64,000 nucleotides of DNA from Nitrososphaerota archaeon (lineage in GTDB: Archaea; Thermoproteota; Nitrososphaeria; Nitrososphaerales; CADDZS01), in the NCBI GenBank assembly GCA_021325255.1, contig JAJPHP010000026.1, forward strand, positions 1-64,000. The letters run 5' to 3'. A program made the position numbers and the translations under genes. Each line of letters begins with the position of its first letter. Position 1 is the first letter of the stretch. A model generated the notes under the pieces. That model had not been told where the DNA came from, ran no database searches, and was given only the letters and a program-made list of their open reading frames with translations. Of the stretch, positions 43,342-52,052 are shown piece after piece.

Positions 43342-43992
43342 ATGCCGATGATTCAGGAAAAAGACAGAGAACAAATCAAGAAAATGTTCGCGGGCAAGAT
43401 GAAGAACCCAGTAACTCTCATCAACTTTACCCAGGAGTTCGAGTGCGATTACTGCAGAGAAACCCGTGAGCTTGCTGAAGAACTTGCCACTTTGTCAGAC
43501 AAAATTACAATAAAAACCTACGATTTCATGCGAGATCAGGACAAAGCAATGGAACTAGGAGTCGACAAAATACCGGCGACTGTTATCCTCGGCGAAAGGG
43601 ATTACCATGTCAAATACTATGGAATACCCGCCGGATACGAATTTACGAGCCTCATTGATGACATAATTGATGCCTCCCAACACGCAACGAGACTCTCTGA
43701 ACCGACCAAGCAAAAACTCAAGACAATCAACAAGCCCGTGCACATTCAAGTTTTCATTACGCCAACATGTCCCTATTGCCCCAGAGCAGTGAGGATTGCG
43801 CATCAATTTGCGATGGAAAATCAACTCATTAAAGCTGATATGATCGAGGCGACGGAGTTTCCAGAACTTTCTAACAAGTACTCGGTGATGGCTGTTCCTA
43901 AGATCGTCATAAACGACAACGTCGAATTTGAGGGCGCGATGCCCGAGGAAATCTTCCTTTCAAAGGTTGAAGAAGCGCTGTCGTCGTCATGA
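43342..43992 (+). CDS. Protein disulfide oxidoreductase (PDO, glutaredoxin-like)
   Basis: 216 residues with two thioredoxin folds. Active sites: C35-C38 in FECDYCRETRE and C143-C146 in TPTCPYCPRAV. The cis-Pro regions KIPATVILGE and AVPKIVINDN are intact. Archaeal PDOs make or isomerise disulfides in the cytosol. Lies in an operon with OsmC, an HTH protein and a broken thioredoxin gene. Confidence 0.9.
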   Translation: MPMIQEKDREQIKKMFAGKMKNPVTLINFTQEFECDYCRETRELAEELATLSDKITIKTYDFMRDQDKAMELGVDKIPATVILGERDYHVKYYGIPAGYEFTSLIDDIIDASQHATRLSEPTKQKLKTINKPVHIQVFITPTCPYCPRAVRIAHQFAMENQLIKADMIEATEFPELSNKYSVMAVPKIVINDNVEFEGAMPEEIFLSKVEEALSSS

Positions 43993-44007
43993 GGTTGAAA
44001 TACGAAA

Positions 44008-44517
44008 ATGTCCTTCCAATATCTGGAAGCCAATAAGAAGAACAATGGTGGAGAGGGAGGCGACAAAGTAAGGCTTGAACATCTTGGAGGCTACCGATTC
44101 AAAATCACTTTTCCTGATGCAGAAAAAACGACACTTATGATGGATGAACCTCCTCCGTTGGGAGAAATGAGAGGGCCAAACGCCGCACGAGTTCTCGCAG
44201 CGTCGATTGCGAATTGCTTGAGCGCGAGCCTGATCTTCTGTCTGAACAAATCAAAGATTCCAGTCAAGAACATGAGCGCAGAGGCTGAACCGATTGTCTT
44301 ACGAAACGAGAAAGGCTACTGGCGCGTGACAAAGGTCAATGTCTCACTCTATCCAGAGCTCGCTGACGATGCCGATCAGACAAGAATCAGGCGTTGCTTG
44401 GATGTCTTTGAAAATTATTGTGTAGTTACCGGTGCGGTACGGAATGGCTTGGGGGTTGACGTCAAGGTGAGCATGCCAGCTAATCCTAACTCGAGTCAGG
44501 ATGCAGGGTCGAAATAG
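44008..44517 (+). CDS. OsmC-family protein
   Basis: 169 residues. The conserved core is RVLAASIANCLSASLIFCLN with the first Cys, and RIRRCLDVFENYCVVTGAVR with the second; a matching Cys pair reduces organic hydroperoxides in the Ohr/OsmC family. Starts 15 bases after PDO and ends 3 bases before the next gene, so it is co-transcribed. Its likely role is peroxide or thiol detoxification. Confidence 0.85.
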   Translation: MSFQYLEANKKNNGGEGGDKVRLEHLGGYRFKITFPDAEKTTLMMDEPPPLGEMRGPNAARVLAASIANCLSASLIFCLNKSKIPVKNMSAEAEPIVLRNEKGYWRVTKVNVSLYPELADDADQTRIRRCLDVFENYCVVTGAVRNGLGVDVKVSMPANPNSSQDAGSK

Positions 44518-44520
44518 GCA

Positions 44521-44916
44521 ATGATGGTGGTTGAGGAAGATAGAGCCAACGCAGTATTGCGTGCGGTGGCCGACGAGTATGCTAGAAAGATAATCGCATC
44601 AACGATGTCGAGCGAAAAGTCCGTCGAAGATATCAGTGATGAGACTGGGATACCGAAAAGCAGCTGCTACAGACGTGTGCACGAACTGCTGGGTCTCCGT
44701 CTGCTGAGGCCAAAAAAAATTGTGATTACTAGCACCGGGAAGAAATACGAGACCTTCAGGAGTACGCGCAAAGACGCAAAGATCGGATTGTCGTCAACCG
44801 GCGAATTGTTCGTAGACGTCACTTTATCACATGCAGAGGAGAAGCTCCATAACTTGTGGCAATTGACGAAGGGAAACAAACCAGCAAAAGATCAGCCAGA
44901 ACATAACGTGAATTAG
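44521..44916 (+). CDS. Winged-helix transcriptional regulator (ArsR-like)
   Basis: 131 residues. HTH in residues 10-65: VLRAVADEYARKIIASTMSS, EKSVEDISDETGIPKSSCYR, RVHELLGLRLLRPKK, followed by a wing-like VITSTGKKYETFRSTRKDA. It has a Cys at the start of the recognition helix (SSCYRRV), which could sense redox state (guess). It sits inside the thiol operon between OsmC and the thioredoxin frame. Confidence 0.78.
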   Translation: MMVVEEDRANAVLRAVADEYARKIIASTMSSEKSVEDISDETGIPKSSCYRRVHELLGLRLLRPKKIVITSTGKKYETFRSTRKDAKIGLSSTGELFVDVTLSHAEEKLHNLWQLTKGNKPAKDQPEHNVN

Positions 44917-44926
44917 GTGCTGGGCT

Positions 44927-45402
44927 ATGGATAAAGAAGGATCCAATATACGGATAGTGGAGGATATGAATTTCTTCGGCGATTCGATGAAGCAAGTCTC
45001 TGTAAGAAATGTGGAGAAGAACCAAATGATCACCGATGAACGATCTGCGCTGCCTTCAAAACCTGTCGAACTCAGAGACGCGACCTTTTTCGAAACAGTC
45101 AAGAAATCGAAACTAATGGTCGTCGACTTCTGGGCGCCTTGGTGCGCTCAGTGCCGTATGGTATCTCCGATGCTGGAGCGGCTTGCAAAAGAATACTCCG
45201 GGATGGTGACCTTTGGAAAATTAAGCGTGGACAAGAACCACTAGTCTCCGCGCATTTTCAGGTTCAGAGCATTCCGACGATTCTGATATTCAAGAATGGA
45301 AGCGTGGCAGACGGAGTGACAGACGCGGTCCCCAAGACTTTCGTGGAATCGAAAATCAAATCACAAATAGCGACCGGGTCAGGATCGTTGCCCTACGGCT
45401 GA
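44927..45402 (+). pseudogene. Thioredoxin gene split by a one-base frameshift
   Basis: The first frame (to the stop at 45242) ends FWAPWCAQCRMVSPMLERLA, KEYSGMVTFGKLSVDKNH with the WCAQC active site (C73, C76). The next frame then continues PLVSAHFQVQSIPTILIFKN, GSVADGVTDAVPKTFVESKI, which carries the cis-Pro (SIPT) and the end of the fold. Adding one C to 'AACCACTAGTC' near 45235 restores a normal protein of about 158 residues with a 45-residue N-terminal extension. A sequencing error is a real possibility. Confidence 0.8.
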
Positions 45403-45423
45403 GCAATAGACACCGAGCATAAC

Positions 45424-45663
45424 ATGAACACGTTCTATGAACGTTTGGCGGAAATGGCACTTTCAATGGTCGTTCCTTCCAGCATCTTCTTTGCCAATGT
45501 GCGAAGCATCGTTGCCGCACTAGGGTTTTCACAATCATCGCTCTTCTTTCTATTTCCTACATGGCTAGTCGCAATGATTGCGCCCATAGCAACTTGGATG
45601 TTCTGCCGCCACCACCCTGGCGTGATGTTGCGCAGCCACGCTCTACGATTTTCTCAGAGATGA
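45424..45663 (+). CDS. Small membrane protein, unknown
   Basis: 79 residues with ATG start and two hydrophobic stretches (SMVVPSSIFFANVRSIVAAL, SLFFLFPTWLVAMIAPIATW) followed by CRHHPGVMLRSHALRFSQR. It may be the last intact gene of the thiol operon, 21 bases after the thioredoxin frame. No family recognised. Confidence 0.45.
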   Translation: MNTFYERLAEMALSMVVPSSIFFANVRSIVAALGFSQSSLFFLFPTWLVAMIAPIATWMFCRHHPGVMLRSHALRFSQR

Positions 45664-45718
45664 TAATCGTATACCAGTAAGTCCGAGCTCATACTAAACA
45701 ATTGCACATTGTGAAAGA

Positions 45719-46028
45719 ATGGCAATCAAAACTGAAAGTATAAGCAGAACAAGGAGGCTCGTCGCGCCCAAGTGTTGCGTAGACTATGACGAAAAGAAGA
45801 ACGAGCTTCACATTGAGATCATCCTGCTCGGGGCGAAGAAAGAGGATTTGGATCTGAATGTTCTGTCATCAGGAATCATGCTCAAAGCGCCGAGAGGAGC
45901 CCCAAATGCGAAACAGAACGAGACTCGTAGGCCACGATCACTTCTTTGTTGCGGCGCATATGGTATGCCGTGATGCAGAGACTGCTGACACTTTCGGAGT
46001 CTCTCCGAGCGGTTTCCATTGTTTCTAA
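45719..46028 (+). pseudogene. Decayed small heat-shock (Hsp20) gene
   Basis: Frame 1 from ATG 45719 reads VAPKCCVDYDEKKNELHIEI and ILLGAKKEDLDLNVLSSGIM then LKAPRG, the first strands of an alpha-crystallin domain. The next frame continues with RLVGHDHFFVAAHMVCRDAE TAD, matching the '.vG.f.lAh.Vd...A' segment of thaumarchaeal Hsp20, then ends at 46028. The C-terminal strand and IXI motif are missing. The region also holds the promoter of the NicO-like gene. An intact Hsp20 gene lies 2 kb downstream. Confidence 0.6.
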
Positions 46029-46039
46029 ATTGGTGGTCT

Positions 46040-46057
46040 TACCGTTGTACGACGGTA
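46040..46057. promoter_or_regulatory. Palindromic operator, site 2
   Basis: TACCGTTGTACGACGGTA differs from site 1 only in its centre, and is followed by GAATGCTTAAC, much like GAATACTTATAC at site 1. It lies about 70 bases ahead of the NicO-like gene at 46125. Confidence 0.68.
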
Positions 46058-46124
46058 GAATGCTTAACAGAGAAGGACGCTTAACAAACTTCAAAGCTAC
46101 GAAGTCAGGAGGCATCTGTGAAAG

Positions 46125-47087
46125 ATGGCATTGCCAGATTTGAGTTTTCTATTTAACCCGCCCCAAGGGCTCACTTTGGCGACCATACTGACAATATCCT
46201 TTATCTTGGGCTTGCTGCACGGTGCTACGCCTGATGAGCACACCTGGCCGATTACGTTCAGTTACGCAGTTGGAAGTTACAGCACGAAAGGTGGAATGAA
46301 GACAGGGTTCATCTTTTCTCTTGGTTTCACACTTCAAAGAGCATTTCTAACAACACTCGGCTTCCTCGGATTGGCTGCGTTCTACATTACTTACAACCTC
46401 AATGGCCCAGTATACATCGTCGTGGGAATTGCCATGTTCATAGCAGGATCCTACGTCCTCAAGGGCAAGTACCTCCACGTACCATTTGGCTGTTTATTTT
46501 GTAGGGAGCACCACACAGCCCAGGCAGAGAGGATCCAGCCTCTCGAAACTCTCGGCAACGTTCCGCCGAGAATGGCCCTAATTCACGGACTGATAGCAGG
46601 CTTCGGATTCGGCGCATATGCAACCATAATCACTTTCATTTTGGCTCCACAAGTGCATTCACTTCTCTATGCGCCCTTGGTCGGTGTCCTGTTCGGTTTG
46701 GGGACGATGGTCATGCAGATTATCTTCGGCGCGGTGTTCGCGCGACTTGTTGGGGCAAAGAAACTGGGCGAAGAAGCAATAAAATACCTGGGAAGGAGCA
46801 CGGCAGGTCGTACGCTTTACTATGGAGGAATCCTCTTTTCAATCATCGGCGCTTTGGTTGTGGCATTCCCGCTTCTCAACAAAGTCGCCATCAGCACCGG
46901 AAATCCGATTCCAAATCTAGATTCGGTGGGTGTTTCCACTATGCTTGTTTTAGGAACCGTAGGCGTGATAGGTGTGGGCAGCATGATCAAGGGATACAGG
47001 GAGCTCGTTAGATTGTCGCAGGTAGGCTCACACAAGACCTTGAAAGGCTCTGATATAAATGAGTCCAACGTCGGTGGTCGACAGTAA
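46125..47087 (+). CDS. NicO/UreH-like membrane transporter
   Basis: 320 residues with about seven hydrophobic helices. The first helix pair carries ILGLLHGATPDEHTWPITFS, a 'H....D.H' pattern like the HX4DH metal motif of NicO/RcnA exporters. Helix segments GLIAGFGFGAYATIITFILA and GMVM-like MQIIFGAVFARLVGAKKLGE follow. A CLFCREHH segment in the middle loop could bind metal. Its substrate could be nickel, cobalt or another cation; related proteins include UreH and DsbD-like carriers. Preceded by site 2 of the shared operator, which suggests membership in the redox regulon. Confidence 0.72.
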   Translation: MALPDLSFLFNPPQGLTLATILTISFILGLLHGATPDEHTWPITFSYAVGSYSTKGGMKTGFIFSLGFTLQRAFLTTLGFLGLAAFYITYNLNGPVYIVVGIAMFIAGSYVLKGKYLHVPFGCLFCREHHTAQAERIQPLETLGNVPPRMALIHGLIAGFGFGAYATIITFILAPQVHSLLYAPLVGVLFGLGTMVMQIIFGAVFARLVGAKKLGEEAIKYLGRSTAGRTLYYGGILFSIIGALVVAFPLLNKVAISTGNPIPNLDSVGVSTMLVLGTVGVIGVGSMIKGYRELVRLSQVGSHKTLKGSDINESNVGGRQ

Positions 47088-47188
47088 AGATTGATTGCTT
47101 GCGGATGTTGCTCTGTTGATGACAGCATTGGAAGGGGTCGAGCAGAAAACACAAATTAATCGTCGTCTTGGATCTGTTGTAGTTCACA

Positions 47189-47962
47189 ATGAGTAAAGTT
47201 TCGATGGCAAGTGCAACGCAAAAGAAAGTGATCATAAGCGAATACGCCGCTTCGAATCTAGACAAGCCGAGCGTTATAGTCGGATTCCCTGAAGCAGGAT
47301 TAGTGGGCACAATTGCAGCATCCTATCTGATACAAACGCTCTCGCTTCCGGAGCTGGGGTATGTTGAATCTTCACTAGAACCTGCTGTCATCGTGGTTCA
47401 AAAAAGCATGCCAAAGTTCCCTATAAGGCTCTTTGGCAAAGAAGATCTTGCGATCTTCATCTCCGACATTCCCCTTACTGCTAGGCTTGCATACGAGCTT
47501 ACTGATGAAATTGTAAGGTGGTCTCTTCTCCACAACTCGCGGGTTTTGATTGGTATTACGGGGATTCCTTCTGAAGAGAGGGTGAGCATGGAAGGGAAGC
47601 CAAGAGTTCTCAGCGTTTCGACGGCAGAGCGTAAGGATCCGATCATCGAGAAACTTGGAGGAGTCCAATCATTTGACGAAGGAGTCATCGCGGGAGGATA
47701 CGCATTGCTGTTGAAAAGGTGCCTTTCGCTTAACCAGCCAAATATTACATTACTTGCAGAATCGCACCTTCAATTTCCGGATCCCGGAGCGGCAGCCGCG
47801 ATAATTGATGTCCTGAATCCGCTCCTTTCTATGAACGTTGACGTCAAGCAGCTTTTGGATGAATCGGAACAAATAAGACTGAAGATGCGAGAGCTTATGA
47901 GCAGGACGCAGCAATCTATGCAGCAGATGTCGCAGCAGGCTGCTCCAAGAGTTTACGCATAA
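47189..47962 (+). CDS. PAC2-family proteasome assembly chaperone-like protein
   Basis: 257 residues. Family motifs: KPSVIVGFPEAGLVGTIAAS, YLIQTLSLPELGYVESS, ISDIPLTARLAYELTDEIVR, IGITGIPSEERVSMEGKPRV and VIAGGYALLLKRCL. Archaeal PAC2 proteins (PbaB-like) bind proteasome alpha subunits. The C-terminal tail is Gln/Met-rich (QQSMQQMSQQAAPRVYA). Followed 21 bases later by an Hsp20 gene, which fits a proteostasis unit. Confidence 0.87.
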   Translation: MSKVSMASATQKKVIISEYAASNLDKPSVIVGFPEAGLVGTIAASYLIQTLSLPELGYVESSLEPAVIVVQKSMPKFPIRLFGKEDLAIFISDIPLTARLAYELTDEIVRWSLLHNSRVLIGITGIPSEERVSMEGKPRVLSVSTAERKDPIIEKLGGVQSFDEGVIAGGYALLLKRCLSLNQPNITLLAESHLQFPDPGAAAAIIDVLNPLLSMNVDVKQLLDESEQIRLKMRELMSRTQQSMQQMSQQAAPRVYA

Positions 47963-47983
47963 CTCGGATGGCGGTGCCAAGAA

Positions 47984-48427
47984 TTGACGTATCCTGATGA
48001 TGATGGAAGAGAAGAAGATTCTGACATCTTTGCAGAAATTGACAGGACCGTGGACGAGGTTTTCTCGGGATTCCATCGATCTTTATTTGATTTGGAGACG
48101 AGATGCCTCAAGCCTCTGTACAGGATCGAAGTGAGCGAAGACCAGCTAACGGTCACTTTTGATTTGCCTTGCGTGGAAGGTAAGGAAGATCTTTTGCTGA
48201 GTGCGACGGAAGATTCATTCAGCTTGGAGGCAAAGATGAGAAAGCCCGTGTTTCTGATGATCGGAGGCCATCATCAGAAGAACCTTGAGTTTGACAAATA
48301 CTCAAAGAAAGTGAAGCTTCCAGTGAAGGTAAATCCGGAGAGCGCGAAGGCCAGGCTATCTAACGGTTTGCTCGTGGTTCGGTTCCCGATAAAGAAATCT
48401 TCGGGCAGTTCAGTCAAAATTGAATAG
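47984..48427 (+). CDS. Small heat-shock protein, Hsp20 family
   Basis: 147 residues. An acidic N-terminal arm precedes the alpha-crystallin domain: LYRIEVSEDQLTVTFDLPCV, EGKEDLLLSATEDSFSLEAK, KYSKKVKLPVKVNPESAKAR, LSNGLLVVRFPIKK. The pattern of strands with 'A.lsNGlLvv.fP' at the end is the sHsp signature; the insertion MRKPVFLMIGGHHQKNLEF is family-typical for Thaumarchaeota. Start TTG, 21 bases after the PAC2 gene. It holds unfolded proteins. Confidence 0.8.
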   Translation: MTYPDDDGREEDSDIFAEIDRTVDEVFSGFHRSLFDLETRCLKPLYRIEVSEDQLTVTFDLPCVEGKEDLLLSATEDSFSLEAKMRKPVFLMIGGHHQKNLEFDKYSKKVKLPVKVNPESAKARLSNGLLVVRFPIKKSSGSSVKIE

Positions 48428-48691
48428 CATACGAGTTTCCTATCTAGCGTACCAGAAGGCCTGTGCATTACCCTGTTCGAGCTCTTGCATCACTATTGTT
48501 TGAGATTTTTTACTGCCTGCGGAGCTCGTTCCAAATTTTCTTCTGCCTAAGCCAAATACACAAGGCAGCACTTGAGCCCATATTCACGAGTCCCTAGAAG
48601 AAATTCTGGTTCGAGAAAATTTAAGTTGTCAAATTGAAACGCTTGGTAGACAAGGTGAAATCGAGCGAGGAGAAGAAAGAATAGTACGTTA

Positions 48692-49497
48692 CTACACTGT
48701 GGCCTAATTCCATTGATTCAGGATGATTGAAGGAGCTACGGAAGCTCTCTCCGAATACATTTCGTTTATCAAGGACATTTGCTTCACGCAGATTAGGAGA
48801 AGGATGCTTCGTCTCATGAAGGGAAAGAAGCCATCAGAAATTATAGATTCAGTTGAGGAAGAAAGTTCGGAAGAGCCAATCACGCTCGCAGTCGATTCGA
48901 CTGGTCTGACGACAACGACCAAAGGGAGCATATACATCGAGGACAAATGGAAGAAGGAGAAGAGAAAGTTTCTGAAATTGCACATTTTAGCTGATAAAAA
49001 GACAGGCAAGATATAGCGGGATTTCGAGTAACATCAGAGCACACGGACGATTCAGAGAAGTTCCTTTCGCTCGTCAAGGAAGCCTCGAAGAAAAACAAGA
49101 TCTCAAAGGTGTACGGAGACACATCTTATGATTCAAGAAGGAATTTCAACCTCTTAGACGAACTAGACATCGAGCCTGCTACCAAGATCAGAAAGAATGC
49201 CAGAACACTATCGAGAGGCGCTCCTCTTCGTAGAGAAGAAACTATCCTCATGAAGAAACTCGGTCTTGACGGATGGAAGAAAGCGAAAGATTATGGAAAG
49301 AGATGGATCGTGGAGATTGTCTTCTCATCATTCAAAAGAGTGTTTGGAGATGCTCTCAGATTAAATAAATTTCTATGTCAGAAGGCAGAAGCTTCCTTCA
49401 AAGTGATGCTTTACAACAAGTTCATGTCTTCCTAGTTAGAAAATAAGCAAATTCCAAGATGAAATCATCGAAACACACGAATTAAGCCACAGCGTAG
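48692..49497 (+). mobile_element. Insertion sequence (about 806 bases) with imperfect inverted ends
   Basis: Left end CTACACTGTGGCCTAATTC and right end (reverse complement) CTACGCTGTGGCTTAATTC agree at 17 of 19 positions. A single transposase frame lies between. The first 25 bases recur alone at 41352-41376. No clear target duplication is visible. The DDE signature points to an IS5-like or IS4-like group. Confidence 0.75.
48723..49435 (+). pseudogene. DDE transposase, broken by a 2-base duplication
   Basis: The first frame ends KLHILADKKTGKI-stop at 49016. The neighbouring frame continues AGFRVTSEHTDDSEKFLSLV, KEASKKNKISKVYGDTSYDS. Removing one TA from 'AAGATATAGCGGG' (about 49009-49018) gives GKIAGFRVTSEH. 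Catalytic residues are all present: D in AVDSTGLTT, D in VYGDTSYDS, E in WIVEIVFSSFKR. Both parts are otherwise well preserved, so the break is recent or a read error. Confidence 0.78.
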
Positions 49498-49583
49498 GAC
49501 GGAGACCCCTAAATATATAGAGCACGCCTTCTGGCGACTTCCTCTGTCGTACAACCCATGCTGATACGGGCTCTAGTTTCTAA

Positions 49584-51077
49584 TTGGAGACGTTGAAAGA
49601 ACAAATGCAGAACCAGCACCAGGAGGGCAGTAAAAAGGCTCCTCCCCTGACAATGATAGATCCCGAGAGTCTCGTTCAAGATTTCGCTCAGATTCTCGGA
49701 ATTGAAAACGTCATCGACCCGAGGACGCGACCTGAAAAGTTAGAGGATTACCTCAAGGACATGGGCGATTATCCTTCAAACCCGCTTCTCATACTCCAGC
49801 CCAAAACCAATGAGCAGGTCTCAGCGATAGTTTCGCTCGCGAGGAAGAACAAGATACCGATCGTAGCAAGAGGGGCCGGCACGAGCCTGACCGGAGCTAC
49901 GTCTACCCAGGGCGGCATTACGATAGATTTCTCAAAGAACATGGACAAAATACTCAAGATAGATACTGTCAACTGGTACGTCCACTGCCAGGCCGGAGTC
50001 GTCCTCGAGGATCTTAACAATGCCCTAAGATCCAAGGGCTTCTTCTTTCCGCCCGACCCCTCAAGTTCTCCCTGGTGCACGGTCGGCGGCGCCGTATCCG
50101 AAAACTCCGGGGGAATGAGATGCTTTCGCTACGGCACGGTCGAGGACTGGGTCTACTCACTTCGAGTAGTACTCTCCGACGGATCTATCGCGACACTCGG
50201 CGAGCCGCTTCCCAAGAACAGAGCCGGTTACGACCTTGTACATCTTCTCTGCGGGAGCGAGGGGACACTTGCCCTTATCACAGAGGCGTGGCTCAAGATA
50301 GCACCTTTCCCGAAAGAAAGAAAGAGCACTAGGATGCTCGTTTTCTTCGATGATTGGAAAAGCGCAGGGAGATCAATACAGAAGATGAGGGAGGAAAGGA
50401 TTCAACCAATACTCCTAGAATTCTTGGACGGAGAGACTGTGCGAGCTCTCAATGTTGCATTTGAAGAGTTCAATATCCCTGAGCACGAAGCCACGCTCTT
50501 CATAGAGACGGACGGCAGCGTCGATGAAATCCTCAAAGTGTGCGGCGACAACGGATCCAGTGGAAACTATATCGCAAAGGACGAACAAGATGGCGAGCGA
50601 CTGTACAGCGCTCGTGCACTCGTTTACCTAGGTATCAGGGGAATCGGCTTATCATTCCACACGGAGGACGTCGTCGTTCCGATTGATAGGTTGATCGACT
50701 ATCTCGAGTTTCTCAAAATTGTTTCAAAGAAATATGGAGTGAGAATACCCACCGGCGGACACGCGGGCGACGGAAACGTCCATCCGATAATTCTCTATGA
50801 TGAATCCTCGAAGGAAGCAACCCTTGCGGCGAAAAAGGCCTTCGAGGAAATATGTTCGTATGCCATAGAGGTCGGCGGTTCCGTGACCGGTGAGCATGGC
50901 ATAGGCGAGCAGAAGATAGATTTCGCGCTGGCACAGCTTAATTCGCATGGTGGGACGCGTGCGTACGGACTTATGAAAGAGATCAAGAAAATATGGGACC
51001 CGGACAACATATTCAATCCCGGCAAGTTCCTCAAGATGAGCGAAGAGGAAGGAAGGGAGGACGCACTACGACAGTAG
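49584..51077 (+). CDS. FAD-linked oxidase (GlcD/D-lactate dehydrogenase type)
   Basis: 497 residues. FAD-binding PCMH domain: PLLILQPKTNEQVSAIVSLA, NKIPIVARGAGTSLTGATST, FFFPPDPSSSPWCTVGGAVS, ENSGGMRCFRYG. The C-terminal cap has GGHAGDGNVHPIILYD and GSVTGEHGIGEQK, the His-rich metal/substrate site of 2-hydroxyacid oxidases. It oxidises glycolate, D-lactate or a similar acid. TATA-like AAATATATAG lies at 49513-49522. The TTG at 49584 is the assigned start; ATG at 49605 is an alternative. No iron-sulfur partner gene adjoins it. Confidence 0.88.
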   Translation: METLKEQMQNQHQEGSKKAPPLTMIDPESLVQDFAQILGIENVIDPRTRPEKLEDYLKDMGDYPSNPLLILQPKTNEQVSAIVSLARKNKIPIVARGAGTSLTGATSTQGGITIDFSKNMDKILKIDTVNWYVHCQAGVVLEDLNNALRSKGFFFPPDPSSSPWCTVGGAVSENSGGMRCFRYGTVEDWVYSLRVVLSDGSIATLGEPLPKNRAGYDLVHLLCGSEGTLALITEAWLKIAPFPKERKSTRMLVFFDDWKSAGRSIQKMREERIQPILLEFLDGETVRALNVAFEEFNIPEHEATLFIETDGSVDEILKVCGDNGSSGNYIAKDEQDGERLYSARALVYLGIRGIGLSFHTEDVVVPIDRLIDYLEFLKIVSKKYGVRIPTGGHAGDGNVHPIILYDESSKEATLAAKKAFEEICSYAIEVGGSVTGEHGIGEQKIDFALAQLNSHGGTRAYGLMKEIKKIWDPDNIFNPGKFLKMSEEEGREDALRQ

Positions 51078-51869
51078 GAAGTCAATTACGTGTTTGGAGA
51101 ATACCTCAGGCATCTGGTCGACCAGAGGAACCCTGCCTCCTTCAACCTGGATCACTTTGCTCCCCTTGATTGCGCCAGCAACCTTTTGGAGGTCTGGGAA
51201 ACAGAAAGGATCCTCGGTTCCGCACATGACCAGAGTTGGCGCACGAATCAAAGGAAGTCTTTCTGGCATAGGGTAGGACGCCACCGCTCTGTGCCCGACC
51301 TCAACACTCTCACCAGCCTTTAGGGCATCGATGACAAATCTTGTGAGCAAGTCAGGCCTACTCTTAGGATAGAACCCCATCCTGAGCTGCCACAGCCGCG
51401 CAAGGTGGGAGCCGTCTTCTCGCAAGTCCACCTTGTCCACTGGAGGTCTGGTCATTATTTCCCGCCTTCGATCTTCATTGACGTACGGCGCTGCGGAAAG
51501 GACGAGTTTCTTCACTCTCTCTGGATGCGAAGAAGCAATTTCGATTGCTATCACAGAGCCTGTGTGGTGGCCGACCAGGTGTGCGCGGTCAATCCCCAAG
51601 GTGTCGAGGAATGTGATAGCGGCACTTCCATAGTCGCCTACGCTAGGTGGCTTTTCAGGCCTGTAGGAATCCCCGTATCCAATGGTATCCATCGCGAATA
51701 CTCTAAAGTGTCTAGCAAAGATTGGGATCACGTCCAGAAATTCGTCGGATGACCTAGGAGTCTGGTGAAGCATCAGGACTGGGTCGCCAAGCTCTCCCGC
51801 CGTCAGGTAGTGAATCTGGCCCTGCGGCGTGTCGGCGAATGCATGCTTTGCTTTGGCACTAGTGGGCAT
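51066..51869 (-). CDS. Alpha/beta hydrolase-fold protein without the usual catalytic Ser and His
   Basis: 267 residues, complete alpha/beta hydrolase fold with VLMLHQTPRSSDEFLDVIPI and FRVFAMDTIGYGDSYRPEKP. At the nucleophile elbow it has GHHTG (100-104), so the usual Ser position is His102. The acid Asp is present (CGTEDPFCFPD). The catalytic His position in the usual GGHxP is Arg (VEGGRVPLVDQMPE). It may be a binding protein or use another mechanism. The 3' end overlaps the convergent FAD oxidase gene by 12 bases. Confidence 0.8.
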   Translation of the reverse strand: MPTSAKAKHAFADTPQGQIHYLTAGELGDPVLMLHQTPRSSDEFLDVIPIFARHFRVFAMDTIGYGDSYRPEKPPSVGDYGSAAITFLDTLGIDRAHLVGHHTGSVIAIEIASSHPERVKKLVLSAAPYVNEDRRREIMTRPPVDKVDLREDGSHLARLWQLRMGFYPKSRPDLLTRFVIDALKAGESVEVGHRAVASYPMPERLPLIRAPTLVMCGTEDPFCFPDLQKVAGAIKGSKVIQVEGGRVPLVDQMPEVFSKHVIDFLLS

Positions 51870-52052
51870 GCTTGGAAATTTGTCAACCTAATCGGTGAAA
51901 AGCGAACGTCGGTCGCCGCCTTCTACCCTGGCCGCTATTTAAGAAATCGATCCCTCGATGATCTTTTCCCGTCGTTACAAAAATATCAGCACTCTCGCAT
52001 ATTCGATGAGTGCATTGAACCTTAAATAATCCCGTTTGCTCCAGAGCGATTC

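Noticed and set aside
49005..49018. Programmed -1 frameshift in the transposase
   Set aside because: The A-rich site (GATAAAAAG) is not a canonical slippery heptamer, and the protein is restored better by removing a duplicated TA; kept as an indel.
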